The notes under the pieces are model-generated. The model saw only the letters and a list, made by a program, of their open reading frames with translations, was not told the DNA's origin and ran no database searches. Below, piece after piece: positions 45,616 to 55,345 of a DNA stretch of 64,000 nt (positions are counted from its first letter, which is position 1; each line of letters opens with the position of its first letter). The stretch is taken from positions 1 through 64,000 of the forward strand of contig CAUZLF010000223.1 of the NCBI GenBank assembly GCA_963580285.1. The letters are read 5' to 3'. The DNA comes from Lucinisca nassula. Taxonomy: Eukaryota; Mollusca; Bivalvia; Lucinida; Lucinidae. A program made the translations under genes and the position numbers.

Positions 45616-45925
45616 ATTCTAACACGCTGAAAATCGGCAATAATGTTGTTCTTCCCTTCAAAATCTCACAACTTTTCGCCATTGTTAGAAGAAATCTCGC
45701 TAAAATTATCGACTGAAACACATGCATTTATATCCATTTCTAATGTTTTTTTTATGCGAGAAAATGACGTTACACCGTCTAACGTCAAGTAAATCGACTA
45801 GTGACGTCATAAATTTGCAGTTTTTAATGACGTCACACGTCACGCTCTTGCGAGCTGTGATTTGTTGCAGAATAAAACACGGTTATTTTGCATTGCCTAT
45901 ATAGGCGCGCTGTGTTAGAATTCAG
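45612..45925. mobile_element. possible ~310-bp TIR element beside the palindrome
   Basis: Starts GATTCTAACACGCTG and ends CGCTGTGTTAGAATTC, which are inverses. Two TGACGTCA motifs and 'gctgtgatttgttgcagaat', related to the palindrome arm, lie inside. No coding frame. Confidence 0.5.
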
Positions 45926-46274
45926 GATATGTCGTTTTAAGATTTCCGAAATGGGTGCCATGGCGACCATCTTGGCTATCCGAACGGAATGATTTTAGCA
46001 ATTCTGAATTTTAATGCGATCCTGATGCCTCTCATCAAGTGTCAGCTAAATCTGATTTTCGGTTTTGGAAAATGTCGTTTAAAGATTTTCAAGCTGGTCA
46101 CCATGACAGCCATCATGGATATAAGAACAAAACAAATCTGAGCAATTCTTATTCCCATGTCCCCCGATACCCCCCATCCAGTTTCAGCTCAGTCTGAGTT
46201 TCGGTTCAGAAGGAGATGTCGTATAAAGAAAATCAACATGGCTGCCATGGCGGCCATCCTGGATATTCGCTGAG

Positions 46275-46645
46275 TCCAACACAAGATTCGGTAGCTTTTT
46301 GCAAGCGGACCAAATGACCATATACGCCATAGCTTTGTGTTACAGTTGAATTCACACTATCGGGTGTCTTGGTTAGCGTTTTCGTTAATAGAACATTCCA
46401 AAGGCAGACACAGGCGACAGCTCCGCCAAGTCGATCTTATGTGCGACTATTATACGCTATCTGAAAGTTCAGTGCGTCCTAACCACGTTGAGTATGTCGG
46501 CTATCTAGCAGTACGTTGCCTAGAAGCTCGAACGCAGCTGGTTGCCGGCGTATTTTGAAGTTTTTTTCGTTCTTTTTTTTTTTTTGTTTGTTTGTTTTTG
46601 TTTTTGTTTTAATTATCGAGTTACTCAGGGGTAAGGTGTGTTTGT
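46275..46645. other. no recognised feature
   Basis: Unique sequence ending in a T/G-rich run (46560-46610). Confidence 0.4.
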
Positions 46646-46650
46646 ATGTC

Positions 46651-46946
46651 AGTTTGATTTGGACTTTAACGTCCCCCTCAACACTGTAATGGTTATTTTG
46701 GAGACGTTGGGTCCAATTTTGTGGGACTTTTACCCGACATTGAGATGAAATGACATCTCAGGCCCTGTCACCCAATGAAACCAATATGTTATATAAGCAT
46801 GGACGGTCCGACACTCGCACCGCTTTGTCTGGACAGGCTTAGCTCCTCTAAGCGGTTTACCAGTATTCGTGTGCGTGTCGGTTTCATTTCTGCGTGGAAG
46901 CATCATGCAGCCCATCTATTTCTTCAAGCCCCGATTGGCAGGGACC
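46651..46946 (-). repeat. R1 SINE
   Basis: 'agtttgatttggactttaac' to 'ccccgattggcagggacc'. No clear target duplication. Confidence 0.78.
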
Positions 46947-47018
46947 GAAGATGTAGGGTTTGTGAATTGCGCGTAATCCTAACGTATAAGCATTATGTTG
47001 GCAAACGATGAGAATTTT

Positions 47019-47321
47019 ATGTTTGTTTGTTTGATTTGAGGTTTGACGTCCCCGTCAACACTGTAAAGGTCATTTTGGAGACGTTGCTTCCAATTTTGTT
47101 GGTCTTTAACCGACATTGAGATGAAATAACATCTCAAGCCCTGTCGCCCAATGAAACCAATAGGGTTTATAAGCATGGACGGTCCGGCACGCACCGCTTT
47201 GTCTGGGCAGGCTTAGATTCTCTAAGCGGTTTACCAGTGCTCGTGTGAGAGTCGGATTAAGCTCTGTGTGGAAGCATCATGTAGCCCATATATGTCTTCA
47301 AGCCCCGATTGGCGGGGGCCG
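47019..47321 (-). repeat. R1 SINE with duplication
   Basis: GAGAATTTT at 47010-47018 and 47322-47330. Confidence 0.88.
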
Positions 47322-47329
47322 GAGAATTT

Positions 47330-47790
47330 TGTGTAGTCACATTTTTTGGCATACTCGTACTATAATTTCAGCCTGCTCGAAACTCCCTAACTTATTCAAC
47401 GTACGTGTATCTTTATTTCTCATCTGATGTTTTACGTCACTGTGTGACAACCACTTAAGTGTATGATTTTTCTAAAACTTATGACAAATAAGAGAAATCC
47501 GATCCCCTTAACGCTCCGCATGCTAGGTATTTTTTCGAAGCAGACGATATTTTTAAAATATTTGTTTTAGTTTTCCCAGTAAACAGGGTTTGACATCTCA
47601 TATTTGTATGAGATGTCAAGTCCTCTTTTTGGGGGATGAAAAATAGGAAATATATCAACATTTTGTCGTCTGCTGAATAAGCCTAGAGACTGCTAATTGG
47701 AAATAACTTGACCCAAGCTAAATGTGTCATATGTGGATTAAACATGGTAAAACATTATAACAGCTGCGATTATCTCATGACACATGGAAC
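47330..47790. other. intronic sequence of the lectin gene; small palindrome
   Basis: 'gacatctcatatttgtatgag' plus 'atgtc' at ~47590-47615 is self-complementary. No other feature recognised. Confidence 0.45.
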
Positions 47791-47797
47791 CACTTAC

Positions 47798-47927
47798 CCT
47801 CCCATACCATTGGGTTCGCCTTGGTACCAGTATTTAAAGGTCATATCTTGACTGGAGGACCCCCAGACCCAGCGATTCTCTTCCTCAATGTCATTGCCAT
47901 CCGTCCAGTAAATAAATGATTCCGATT
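47798..47927 (-). CDS. C-type lectin domain gene, internal exon
   Basis: A 130-bp exon read on the minus strand, from an acceptor 'catttcatag' (47929-47928 = AG) to a consensus donor GGAGG|GTAAGTG (47797 downward). It encodes FIYWTDGNDIEEENRWVWG, then SSSQDMTFKYWYQ and GEPNGMGG. This is the middle of a C-type lectin domain: the W-x-G-like strand, W-x-W, the W before the long loop, and the E-P-N triplet that in characterised lectins favours mannose-type sugars. It joins 38670-38796 in frame (split Gly), giving the continuous order EPN...GG-PGEEDC expected of the fold. The upstream junction needs one base from a preceding exon, which the exon at 60309-60391 (ending on a whole codon) cannot supply. 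At least one exon is therefore missing between them. Confidence 0.87.
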
Positions 47928-48081
47928 CTATGAAATGATAGTAATAACAATATTAATAATAATAACAACAAGAATTCCACCGAAGACTATGCCGTGCCTG
48001 TGATAGTAATTCTTTAGAAACTGGCTCGAAAATTTGAGTTGACGCAAAAGTTGAAGGACTGACAAATGGACAAACGGATGG

Positions 48082-48334
48082 TTTGATTTGAGGTTTAACG
48101 TCCCTATCAACACTGTATATGTTATTTTAGCCATTTTGTGGTCTTTTACCCTTCATTGAGATGAAATGACATCTCAAAACCTGTCGCCAGGGTTTATAAG
48201 CATGGGCTCGCACCGCTTTGCCTGGGCAGGCTTAGATCCTCTAAGCCGTTTACCAGTGTGCGGGTCGGTTTCAGTTCTGCGTGGAAGCATCATGCAGCCC
48301 ATCTATTTCTTCAAGCCCCGATGGGCGGGGGCCG
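48082..48334 (-). repeat. R1 SINE, internally shortened, with duplication
   Basis: GGACAAACGGATGG before and GGACGAACGGATGG after. About 45 bp of the body are missing relative to other copies. Confidence 0.85.
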
Positions 48335-48429
48335 GGACGAACGGATGGACGAACGGTTAACTGGACTCCTATATCGTGTAATGCTTATAGTAGCCACAGC
48401 AACAACAATAATAATTATACCGATAAAAT

Positions 48430-48840
48430 CATAGTGATACATAGAGGATCTTACATGATTGTTCATGTATTATTGAATTTTATTCAACGAGTTGAGGAAA
48501 AGGGATAAAAGGCGAGGCTTTGCCGAGCATTTTATCCCTTTTCCTCAACGAGTTTAATAAATTCAATAATGCAATAATCCATTTATCATATGGCATTTAA
48601 AACGCAATTTATTTATGATTTTCAATACAAATGTCAACATTTCGTCATATGTAAGGACGTCGTAGGTGTAACGTTACGGGACGTACGCGCTCATATCTAA
48701 CTAATCTGCATATTTAATCCACTAGTGGATTACCGAATTTATTACATGGTGTTATTATATTCTCAGACGCGACGTCATAAACTAATTTATTTTAGTGCGA
48801 TTGCGATGAAAGCTTCAAGCATATGAACACATATCCAGAT
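48430..48840 (-). mobile_element. MITE-like element with terminal foldback, copy 2
   Basis: Inverse of 25330-25795. The hairpin 'gttgaggaaaagggataaaa' / 'ttttatcccttttcctcaac' lies near 48490-48552, followed by 'acgttacgggacgtacg' and 'ctaactaatctgcatattta'. Confidence 0.7.
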
Positions 48841-48844
48841 GTTA

Positions 48845-49010
48845 TCACGCGCGCTGCTTCCCATTCACACCTGGGTGGAGTTGGGCAGTGACATAATGTG
48901 TCTTGCCCAAGGACACACTTTGGCTCCGGCGTCCGGATTCGAACCCAGAACCTCTCGAATATAAGTCGAGCGCGCTAACCACTGAGCTATCGGGGCTGCT
49001 CATTGGATAG
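48845..49010 (-). repeat. tRNA-headed SINE D
   Basis: On the minus strand, 'gatagctcagtggttagcgc' (A-box) and 'ggttcgaatccgg' (B-box) sit 3' of 'cagccccg'. They are followed by 'tgtccttgggcaagacaca' and 'acccaggtgtgaatgg'. The anticodon arm region is not a usable tRNA, so this is a SINE. Confidence 0.75.
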
Positions 49011-49127
49011 AAGTCTATGTATTTAAACCTGTCTTGATTGGGTCTACAGTGCATTGACCAACAGAATCTCTGGACATGCCCAGCTATGAAACAAGAGGAA
49101 TAGACTTGATTTCTTACGCTGCAACCT

Positions 49128-49225
49128 TTAACCCTAGCGCCACATTTTGGAACATTGGTAAACAGTGTTGACCAAGACCAGACGCCGCAGAACGCGGCGT
49201 CTGATCTGAGTCAACACTGTTTGTG
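49128..49225. mobile_element. piggyBac-like MITE fragment with palindrome
   Basis: 'ttaaccctagcgcc' at the left, then 'gacgccgcagaacgcggcgtc' between 'aaacagtgttgacc' and 'gtcaacactgttt'. Confidence 0.6.
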
Positions 49226-49339
49226 CACTCTTTTAAAAACTTACAACAAACAGATCAAACCTGAAACCCATAACTTAACATGGACCACTCCAAACAATGG
49301 GAGATAGTCATATATATGGGTTTTACTAATTTTCCGTTT

Positions 49340-49629
49340 TGTTTGTTTTTGTTTGAGGTTTAACGTCCCCGCCAACACTGTAAAGGTCATTTTGGAGATG
49401 TTGCTTCCAATTTTGTGGAACTTTTACCCGACACTGAGATGAGATGGAATGACATATCAAACCCACCAATAGAGTTTATAAGCATAGACGGTCCGACTCG
49501 CTCCGCTTTGCCTGGGCAAGCTTAGATCCTCTAAGCGGTTTACCAGTACGCGTGTGCGATCGGTTTCAGCTCTGCGTGGAAGCATCATACAGCCCATCTA
49601 TTTCTTCAAGCCCCGATGGGCGGGGCCCG
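49340..49629 (-). repeat. R1 SINE
   Basis: 'gtttgtttttgtttgaggtt' to 'gatgggcggggcc'. A short insertion 'gagatggaatga' is near 49440. Confidence 0.8.
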
Positions 49630-49974
49630 TTTATCAAGCTATACATTAAGTTTAATTATTTATTTATTTATTCTACAAGTTCCGTGAGATTTTAATTTAG
49701 CCTTAGAACCAATTAAATATTTACACTATGTTAACAGTCTCATCATTCGTTCTACTGATATTGTCGTTATATCGAATGTCGTTTGTTGTTGTTTTGATTT
49801 ACGACCGTTTAAAGATTATTTCACTCCTATCGAGCCGATCGTTAATCAGAGGTGGGCGAAAACCGGGGTATCCGGAGAAAAAACACATGACATTCCGTTG
49901 CAGAACTTGGCGTGTGACCCGAGCCAGGCTCGAACCCACAGTGGTGAGAAACCCAATGATTAAACAAATAGCGC

Positions 49975-50436
49975 ATTACGAAAATACGCCTATATAATTT
50001 TGACCCCTTTAAGTCCCACTTTTATATAGCAAAACTGGGGATTACGGGGTTACATATTATTTTCCTTATTTCTGCTCAAAACATAGATTGTGGGTACTCG
50101 TAAGAACCGCCTCGGCGAGGCGGTTCTTACGAGTACCCACAATCTATGTTTTGAGCAGAAATGTGTGAAATATCAAAAAAAAAAAATATCTGATTTTTTT
50201 TCAGTTTTGGATGGTAAAGTGAGTGAGTGAGTGAGTTTTAGTTTTACGTCCCACCAACAGCTAAGGTCATACGGAGACGGGACCTCGGTTTAAAGACTCA
50301 TCCGAAAGTCTGGAGAAGCCCGGGATCGATCCTGCGATCCTGGTTTGCAAGGCGAGTAGCGTAACCACTGCACCACGAATGCTTCTTTTTGGATGGTAAA
50401 ATTTTCAGTATATTTGAATAGACATGTTTTCGAAAT
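49975..50436 (+). mobile_element. PAL MITE inside SINE A
   Basis: Terminal repeats ATTACGAAAATACGCCT and AGACATGTTTTCGAAAT. The hairpin around 50085-50160 is almost perfect ('gaaccgcctcggcgaggcgg' centre). Interrupted by SINE B. Confidence 0.88.
50219..50386 (-). repeat. SINE B inside the PAL MITE
   Basis: Perfect 14-bp duplication TTTTGGATGGTAAA at 50205-50218 and 50387-50400. The inverse tRNA-like head is 'cgggatcgatcctgcgatcc' and 'gtaaccactgcaccacg'. The tail side is (GAGT)n, 'tttagttttacgtccc'. Confidence 0.92.
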
Positions 50437-50629
50437 GGCCTTAATCCACTAGGCCACGGCAGCCCGTCTCGAATGTCGGTATGAATAGGGCTGACTGTAA
50501 CGTTCTTTACCGATATCCTTTTGAACAGAACTGATAGCATTCTCCGCCGATATCCTCATATGTTCATGATGACGATATCAAGATTATCATTTTAATCAGT
50601 TTGGATTTCAATTAAGTTGAACATTCAAG

Positions 50630-50850
50630 ATTTTTTTAAAACCCCAAGGCACAGTGTAGACCTAAATTAGAAACCACAGAATACAAGTCACGAGACGATT
50701 ACATGTACGTCAATATTTAACCATTGTCCTAATGAATAAATGAATTTAACCACATCCATTTCTGACTATCAACCAATAAAATTACTTGATATGATGTATT
50801 TGCTGAAATTTTCAAACTGGATGACCATCAGTAATAAAAGTTTATGTATT
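50630..50850. mobile_element. piggyBac-like MITE fragment, decayed
   Basis: 'cacagtgtagacctaaatta', 'catttctgactatcaaccaa' and 'aaattacttgatatgatgta' match in order the right half of 24001-24241 read in reverse. Confidence 0.45.
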
Positions 50851-51039
50851 TAAACTCTGAGTCAGTTTATTTGAAACTTGTATAACTCGCCAGAAGTTCG
50901 TTTCATAAAATTTTATATGAAATGACCACACGTGTAAAATCCTCTTTAGTTACCCATTTGACATGATCATATATATTGATATTTCACAGAGAAATGAACC
51001 ATTAAGGGACATGGACACCCAATCAGGACAGGGAACTCT

Positions 51040-52390
51040 TTCAAAATATGTTGCCTCCCTTCTAACCAGGGGACTACTTTTAAAAGAAAGAATTCTCATC
51101 TCAGAAACAACTACTTTTAAAGGAAATAAAATGATTCTGGGGGACAAGTCTTTCCTTTAAAAGCTACCATCAGAGGACTTCTTTTAAAAGAAAGAATTGT
51201 TTTCCTCAGGGACAACTTCTTTACTTTAAACGTTATCAACAGTGGACTACTTTTAAAGAAAGAATTTTCTCCTCGGGAACAACTTCTTTACTTTAAACGT
51301 TATCAACAGTGGAATACTTTTAAAGGAAAGAATTGTCTCCTCAGGAACAACTTCTTTCCTTTAAAAGCTATAATCAGAGGTATACTTTTAAAGGATAGAA
51401 TTGTCTCCTCGGGAACAATTTCTTTCCTTTAAAAGCTATAATCAGAGGAATACTTTTAAAGGATAGAATTGTCTCCTCAGGAACAACTTCTTTCCTTTAA
51501 AAGCTATAATCAGAGGAATACTTTTAAAGGATAGAATTGTCTCCTCGGGAACAATTTCTTTCCTTTAAAAGCTATAATCAGAGAAATACTTTTAAAGGAT
51601 AGAATTTGCTCCTCGGGAACAACTGCTTTCCTTTAAAAGCTATAATCAGAGGAATACTTTTAAAGGATAGAATTTGCTCCTCAGGAACAATTTCTTTCCT
51701 TTAAAAGCTATAATCAGAGGAATACTTTTAAAGGATAGAATTGACTCTCTCGGGAACAATTTCTTTCCTTTAAAAGCTATAATCAGAGGAATACTTTTAA
51801 AGGATAGAATTTGCTCCTCAGGAACAATTTCTTTCCTTTAAAAGCTATAATCAGAGGAATACTTTTAAAGGATAGAATTGACTCTCTCGGGAACAATTTC
51901 TTTCCTTTAACAGCTATAATCAGAGTAATACTTTTAAAGGAAAGAATTTGCTCCTCGGGAACAATTTCTTTCCTTTAAAAGCTATAATCAGAGGAATACT
52001 TTTAAAGGATAGAATTTGCTCCTCGGGAACAATTTCTTTCCTTTAAAAGCTATTATCTGAGGAATACTTTTAAAGGATAGAATTTGCTCCTCGGGAACAA
52101 CTTCTTTCCTTTAAAAGCTGCCATCAGAGGACTATTTTTAGGAAAAAATTTGCTCCTCGTCGGATTACTTTTAAAGAGAAGAATTTGCTCCTCAGGAACA
52201 ACTTCTTTCCTTTAAAAGATATCATCAGAGGACTACTTTTAAGGGAAAGAATTTGCTGCTCGGGAACAACTACTTTCATTTAAAAGCTAACATCAGAGGA
52301 CTACTTTTAAGGGAAAGAATTTGCTTATCAGGAACAACTTCTTTCCTTTAAAAGCAGTCATCACAGGACATAAGAAGAAAATTATTTAAT
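51040..52390. repeat. 68-bp tandem array with self-complementary units
   Basis: 'ggaatacttttaaaggatag' recurs at exact 68-bp steps (51447, 51515 and so on), roughly 18 units. Each unit holds CTTTTAAAGGA and its exact inverse TCCTTTAAAAG about 30 bp apart. Outer units are more diverged. Confidence 0.88.
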
Positions 52391-52669
52391 TTAAAAGTAG
52401 TCCCCTTTTTCTTCGGTCTCAGTTTAAACAAAAACTACATGTATCAAGTCATCCTGAAAGTAGCCTCCCCTGATATATGATGGGAAATGTACCTGTACTC
52501 AGAGTACCCTAAAATCTACCTGCATGAAGCGCTGTCAATTTCTGAACGAGAAACTGCTGCTCGTTTTCGCTGTCGATCTGAACCAGATGTGCGTCTTTGT
52601 TTCTGCACATTTCCTGTATCAAATAATAAAAAAGAGCTGTCATCAAACAGCATAGCTCGCCTAGAAAAG

Positions 52670-53470
52670 TTTGTATAGGTGGGGGTATTGCCTAAGAACC
52701 TTTGGACCTAATTCTAGCATCATTCATAATACGAACCAAATCCATTTCATAGTGAGGAAAATATGAGCTCTAAAAAAACTAACAGAAAATTGCTAAATCC
52801 GTGACCTTGACCTTGACCTTGAGCTCATGAGTATGGGAAGAGAATTGCTGAATAAAATCGTTGGACTTATATCTTATCATCATACCAAATATGAACCAAA
52901 TCCATAATATGGTTTGGAAAATATGAGCTCTTAAAATATTTGAACATAACAAATTTCTGAGTCTGTGACTTTGACCTTGAGATCATGCATGCCGGTATTC
53001 CTGAATATAATTTTCAACCTTTATCTATCATTATTCCAGATACGAACCAAATCCATCATATGGTTTGGAAAATATGACCTGTTATAAAAACTAACATATA
53101 AATTAAAGTCATGGGCATAGGTATACCTGAGTGAAACTGGACCTACATCTATCATCAAATCAAATATGAACCAAATCGACCGAATGGTTTGGTAAATATG
53201 AGCAGTTAAAAACTTTAACATAAAAATATCGAGAGAAAAAAAACACTTAAATATAAAATTCTTACTGGCATGAGCGGGGTAATGCTGAAAAAAAATACTT
53301 TGGACCTATATCTATCACAATACCAATGATTAACCAAATCCATCATATGGTTTGGAAAATATGAGCTCTTAAAAACTTAAACGTAAATCCGGACGCCGAC
53401 TCCAACACCGACGCCGACGTCGGGGATAGTGCAATAGCTCTTCAAGAACTTCGTCCAGACGAGCTAAAAA
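52670..53470 (+). mobile_element. tandem-core element of a second type
   Basis: Five diverged units of about 130-160 bp share 'gaaccaaatccatcatatgg' and 'ttggaaaatatgagctctta', with 'tgaccttgaccttga' between the first ones. The right end is 'ggacgccgactccaacacc', 'gtgcaatagctcttc' and 'gacgagctaaaaa'. No frame is conserved and the left end is not defined. Confidence 0.65.
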
Positions 53471-54300
53471 GGGCCAACTTCAAAACTGAACTATAAAAAA
53501 ATGATACGGTGCCATAGCTCACATACTTATTCTGTCCTACCAAGCCCTTCCCTGTTCTTCTTTACCCGATTGAGCCACGACCCGTAGAAATTATCAGGAA
53601 ATGCACTAGCAACTATTCACCAACAGCGCAGAAACCTGGTCCAGAGGTTATGAAACTTTGTTCTTGCTCATCTCAGCTATAACTATAACAGTTAAAATAC
53701 AAACAAACCAGGCTATTTTCCTCCGCCGATCAGCACAGAATAACATGTATCCTGCTGATAAATTTTAAAATGCCAACATTTGTTGGCATTTTAAAACTTA
53801 TGAGCAGGATAAATTTCATGCCGAAGTGAGCTGAGCATGAACACGTTTTATAACGTCGGGGCTGGATGTCATTCTTTATCTGACAATTGATTTTAGGTCA
53901 ATGATAGCGTTTTCTTCTGTGTCAGTTGTGCAATTTTCATCAAATGCGTTTTGACGGGAAATTTTATATTCATAAGAAAAGTGTTTGTGGGACCCGCCTC
54001 ATTCTCGTTGTATCCTGCTAAGTAATGTTGCTCCAAAAAACAACAGCTGCATTAGAGTTTGCTATGCTCCATATAATGTTACATATGGCTTGTACACAAA
54101 TTCAAAAGTATCAAAATGCTATAAGGTTATGTCCTGTACAAGAGTTTTCATCATACAGTAACCTACATGAAATTTGAAAAGGCGGTTAACTCAAAACGCT
54201 AACAAGAGTTGTCTTTCTTGTTCGCTACACAATATGAATGCATTCGTAAACTTAACCGCGAAAAAAAAAAAAAAAAACACGAAAATTTTAAGATGAAACT
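53470..54300. other. no gene; one palindrome
   Basis: The palindrome at 53749-53812 has arms 'atcctgctgataaattttaa' / 'ttaaaacttatgagcaggat' and centre 'gccaacatttgttggc'. The rest is not recognised. Confidence 0.55.
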
Positions 54301-54307
54301 TTGTAAT

Positions 54308-54545
54308 GTTTTTCTTATTTCTGCTCAAGATAAAGATTGTGAATACTCGTTAGAACCGCCTCATCGAGGCAGTTCTAACGACTACCCGTTAGAACAGCCT
54401 CATCGAGGCAGTTCTAACGACTACCCACAATCTATATTTTAGAGCAGATACATGTATAAAAAATAAAGTTTACTCCTGTAAACCCCAGTTTTACTACATA
54501 AAAGTGGGGTTCAAGGGGATCAAAATTATATCGTCTTGTAGTGAT
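54308..54545 (-). mobile_element. PAL MITE with a duplicated stem
   Basis: The central 'gttagaaccgcctcatcgag' segment is present twice in tandem (54350-54388 and 54389-54425), giving a longer composite foldback. The far terminus is eroded. Confidence 0.8.
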
Positions 54546-54656
54546 GACATACAGTCGAGCTACAAAAGCTCGAACACTTTTAGGACCATAAAATATCTGT
54601 TCGTATGGCAAAAGACAAAGAAAGTATTTTGATAGTTTTCCTTATCTCTCCATTTA

Positions 54657-55277
54657 ATTTGTTTGTTTGATTTGAGGTTTAACGTCCCCGTCAACACTGT
54701 AAAGAAAAGGTCATTTTGAAGACGGTGCTTCCAATTTTTTGCGACTTTTACCCGACATTGTCGGAGATGAAATGACATCTCACGCCATGCCGCCCAATGA
54801 AACCAATAGGGTTTATACCCATGGACGGTCCGACTCGCAACACTTTGCCGGGGCAGGCTTAGATCTTCTAAGCAGTTTACCAGCACTCGTGTGCGGGTCG
54901 GTTTCAGCTCTGCGTGGATTTGTTTGTTTGTATTGGAGTTTTACGGCCCAGTCAACACTATTTAGGTCATTTTTGAGCCGGTCAGTTTACCTATCAACAC
55001 TTTCCTGGGCAGGCTTATACGTAAGCGGTTAACCAGTGCAGTGCACATTCTTTCGCCAGAAACTGACAACTGCCCTTCTTGAATCAGCGGAAGGGAGAGA
55101 ATTACCGTAGAAAAGATTTCATGATCAATCTCCACGAAAGAATGTTGCCGACCCTGGCGGGAGTCGAACCCGCGTCCTCCAGTCAGACGCGCATCCGACT
55201 GAGCCACTGAGGCCGGCTAGCTCTGCGTGGAAACAGCATGCATCCCATCTATTTCTTCAAGCCCCGATGGGCGGCTT
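54657..55277 (-). repeat. R1 SINE split by SINE C
   Basis: R1 sequence occupies 54657-54917 and 55219-55277. Imperfect TCTCCAT-TAA/TATAA flanks are visible. Confidence 0.85.
54918..55218 (-). repeat. SINE C, full length with perfect duplication
   Basis: AGCTCTGCGTGG at 54906-54917 and 55219-55230. On the minus strand the head is 'ctcagtggctcagtcggatg' with B-box 'gggttcgactcccgcc'. The core 'aaccgcttacgtataagcc' and tail 'gacctaaatagtgttgactg' resemble those of R1. Confidence 0.92.
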
Positions 55278-55281
55278 TTTC

Positions 55282-55345
55282 TCCATATAAACCTATGCTG
55301 TGGGTACTCATTAGAACGCCTCGTCGAGGCGGTTCTAATGAGAGC
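55282..55345. mobile_element. PAL MITE hairpin fragment
   Basis: 'gtgggtactcattagaacgc' and 'ggcggttctaatgag' around 'ctcgtcgag'. Confidence 0.6.

Larger units (their letters stand above)
44640..46270. repeat. degenerate ~133-bp tandem array, copy 2, inverted relative to 1-1160
   Basis: Units contain 'aatttcaagatggc', 'ggccatcttggatatc', 'ttttagcaattct' and 'tttcagctcaatctg'. These are the inverses of the words in the 1-1160 array. The array is interrupted at 45444-45925 by a palindromic element. 'gaaaagttaaaatcattatg' is locally duplicated at 44970-45025. A G-run with few interruptions lies at 45281-45310. Confidence 0.8.
49782..50468 (-). repeat. SINE A containing a PAL MITE that contains SINE B
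   Basis: TCGAATGTCG at 49772-49781 and 50469-50478 brackets the whole. SINE A sequence occupies 49782-49974 and resumes at 50437-50468 ('ccactaggccacgg'). The rest is the nested insertion. Confidence 0.88.

Noticed and set aside
48845..49010. tRNA gene
   Set aside because: A- and B-box matches are there, but the sequence continues as a SINE body and the cloverleaf stems do not pair well. The same applies to the heads at 3095, 14070, 50386 and 55218.
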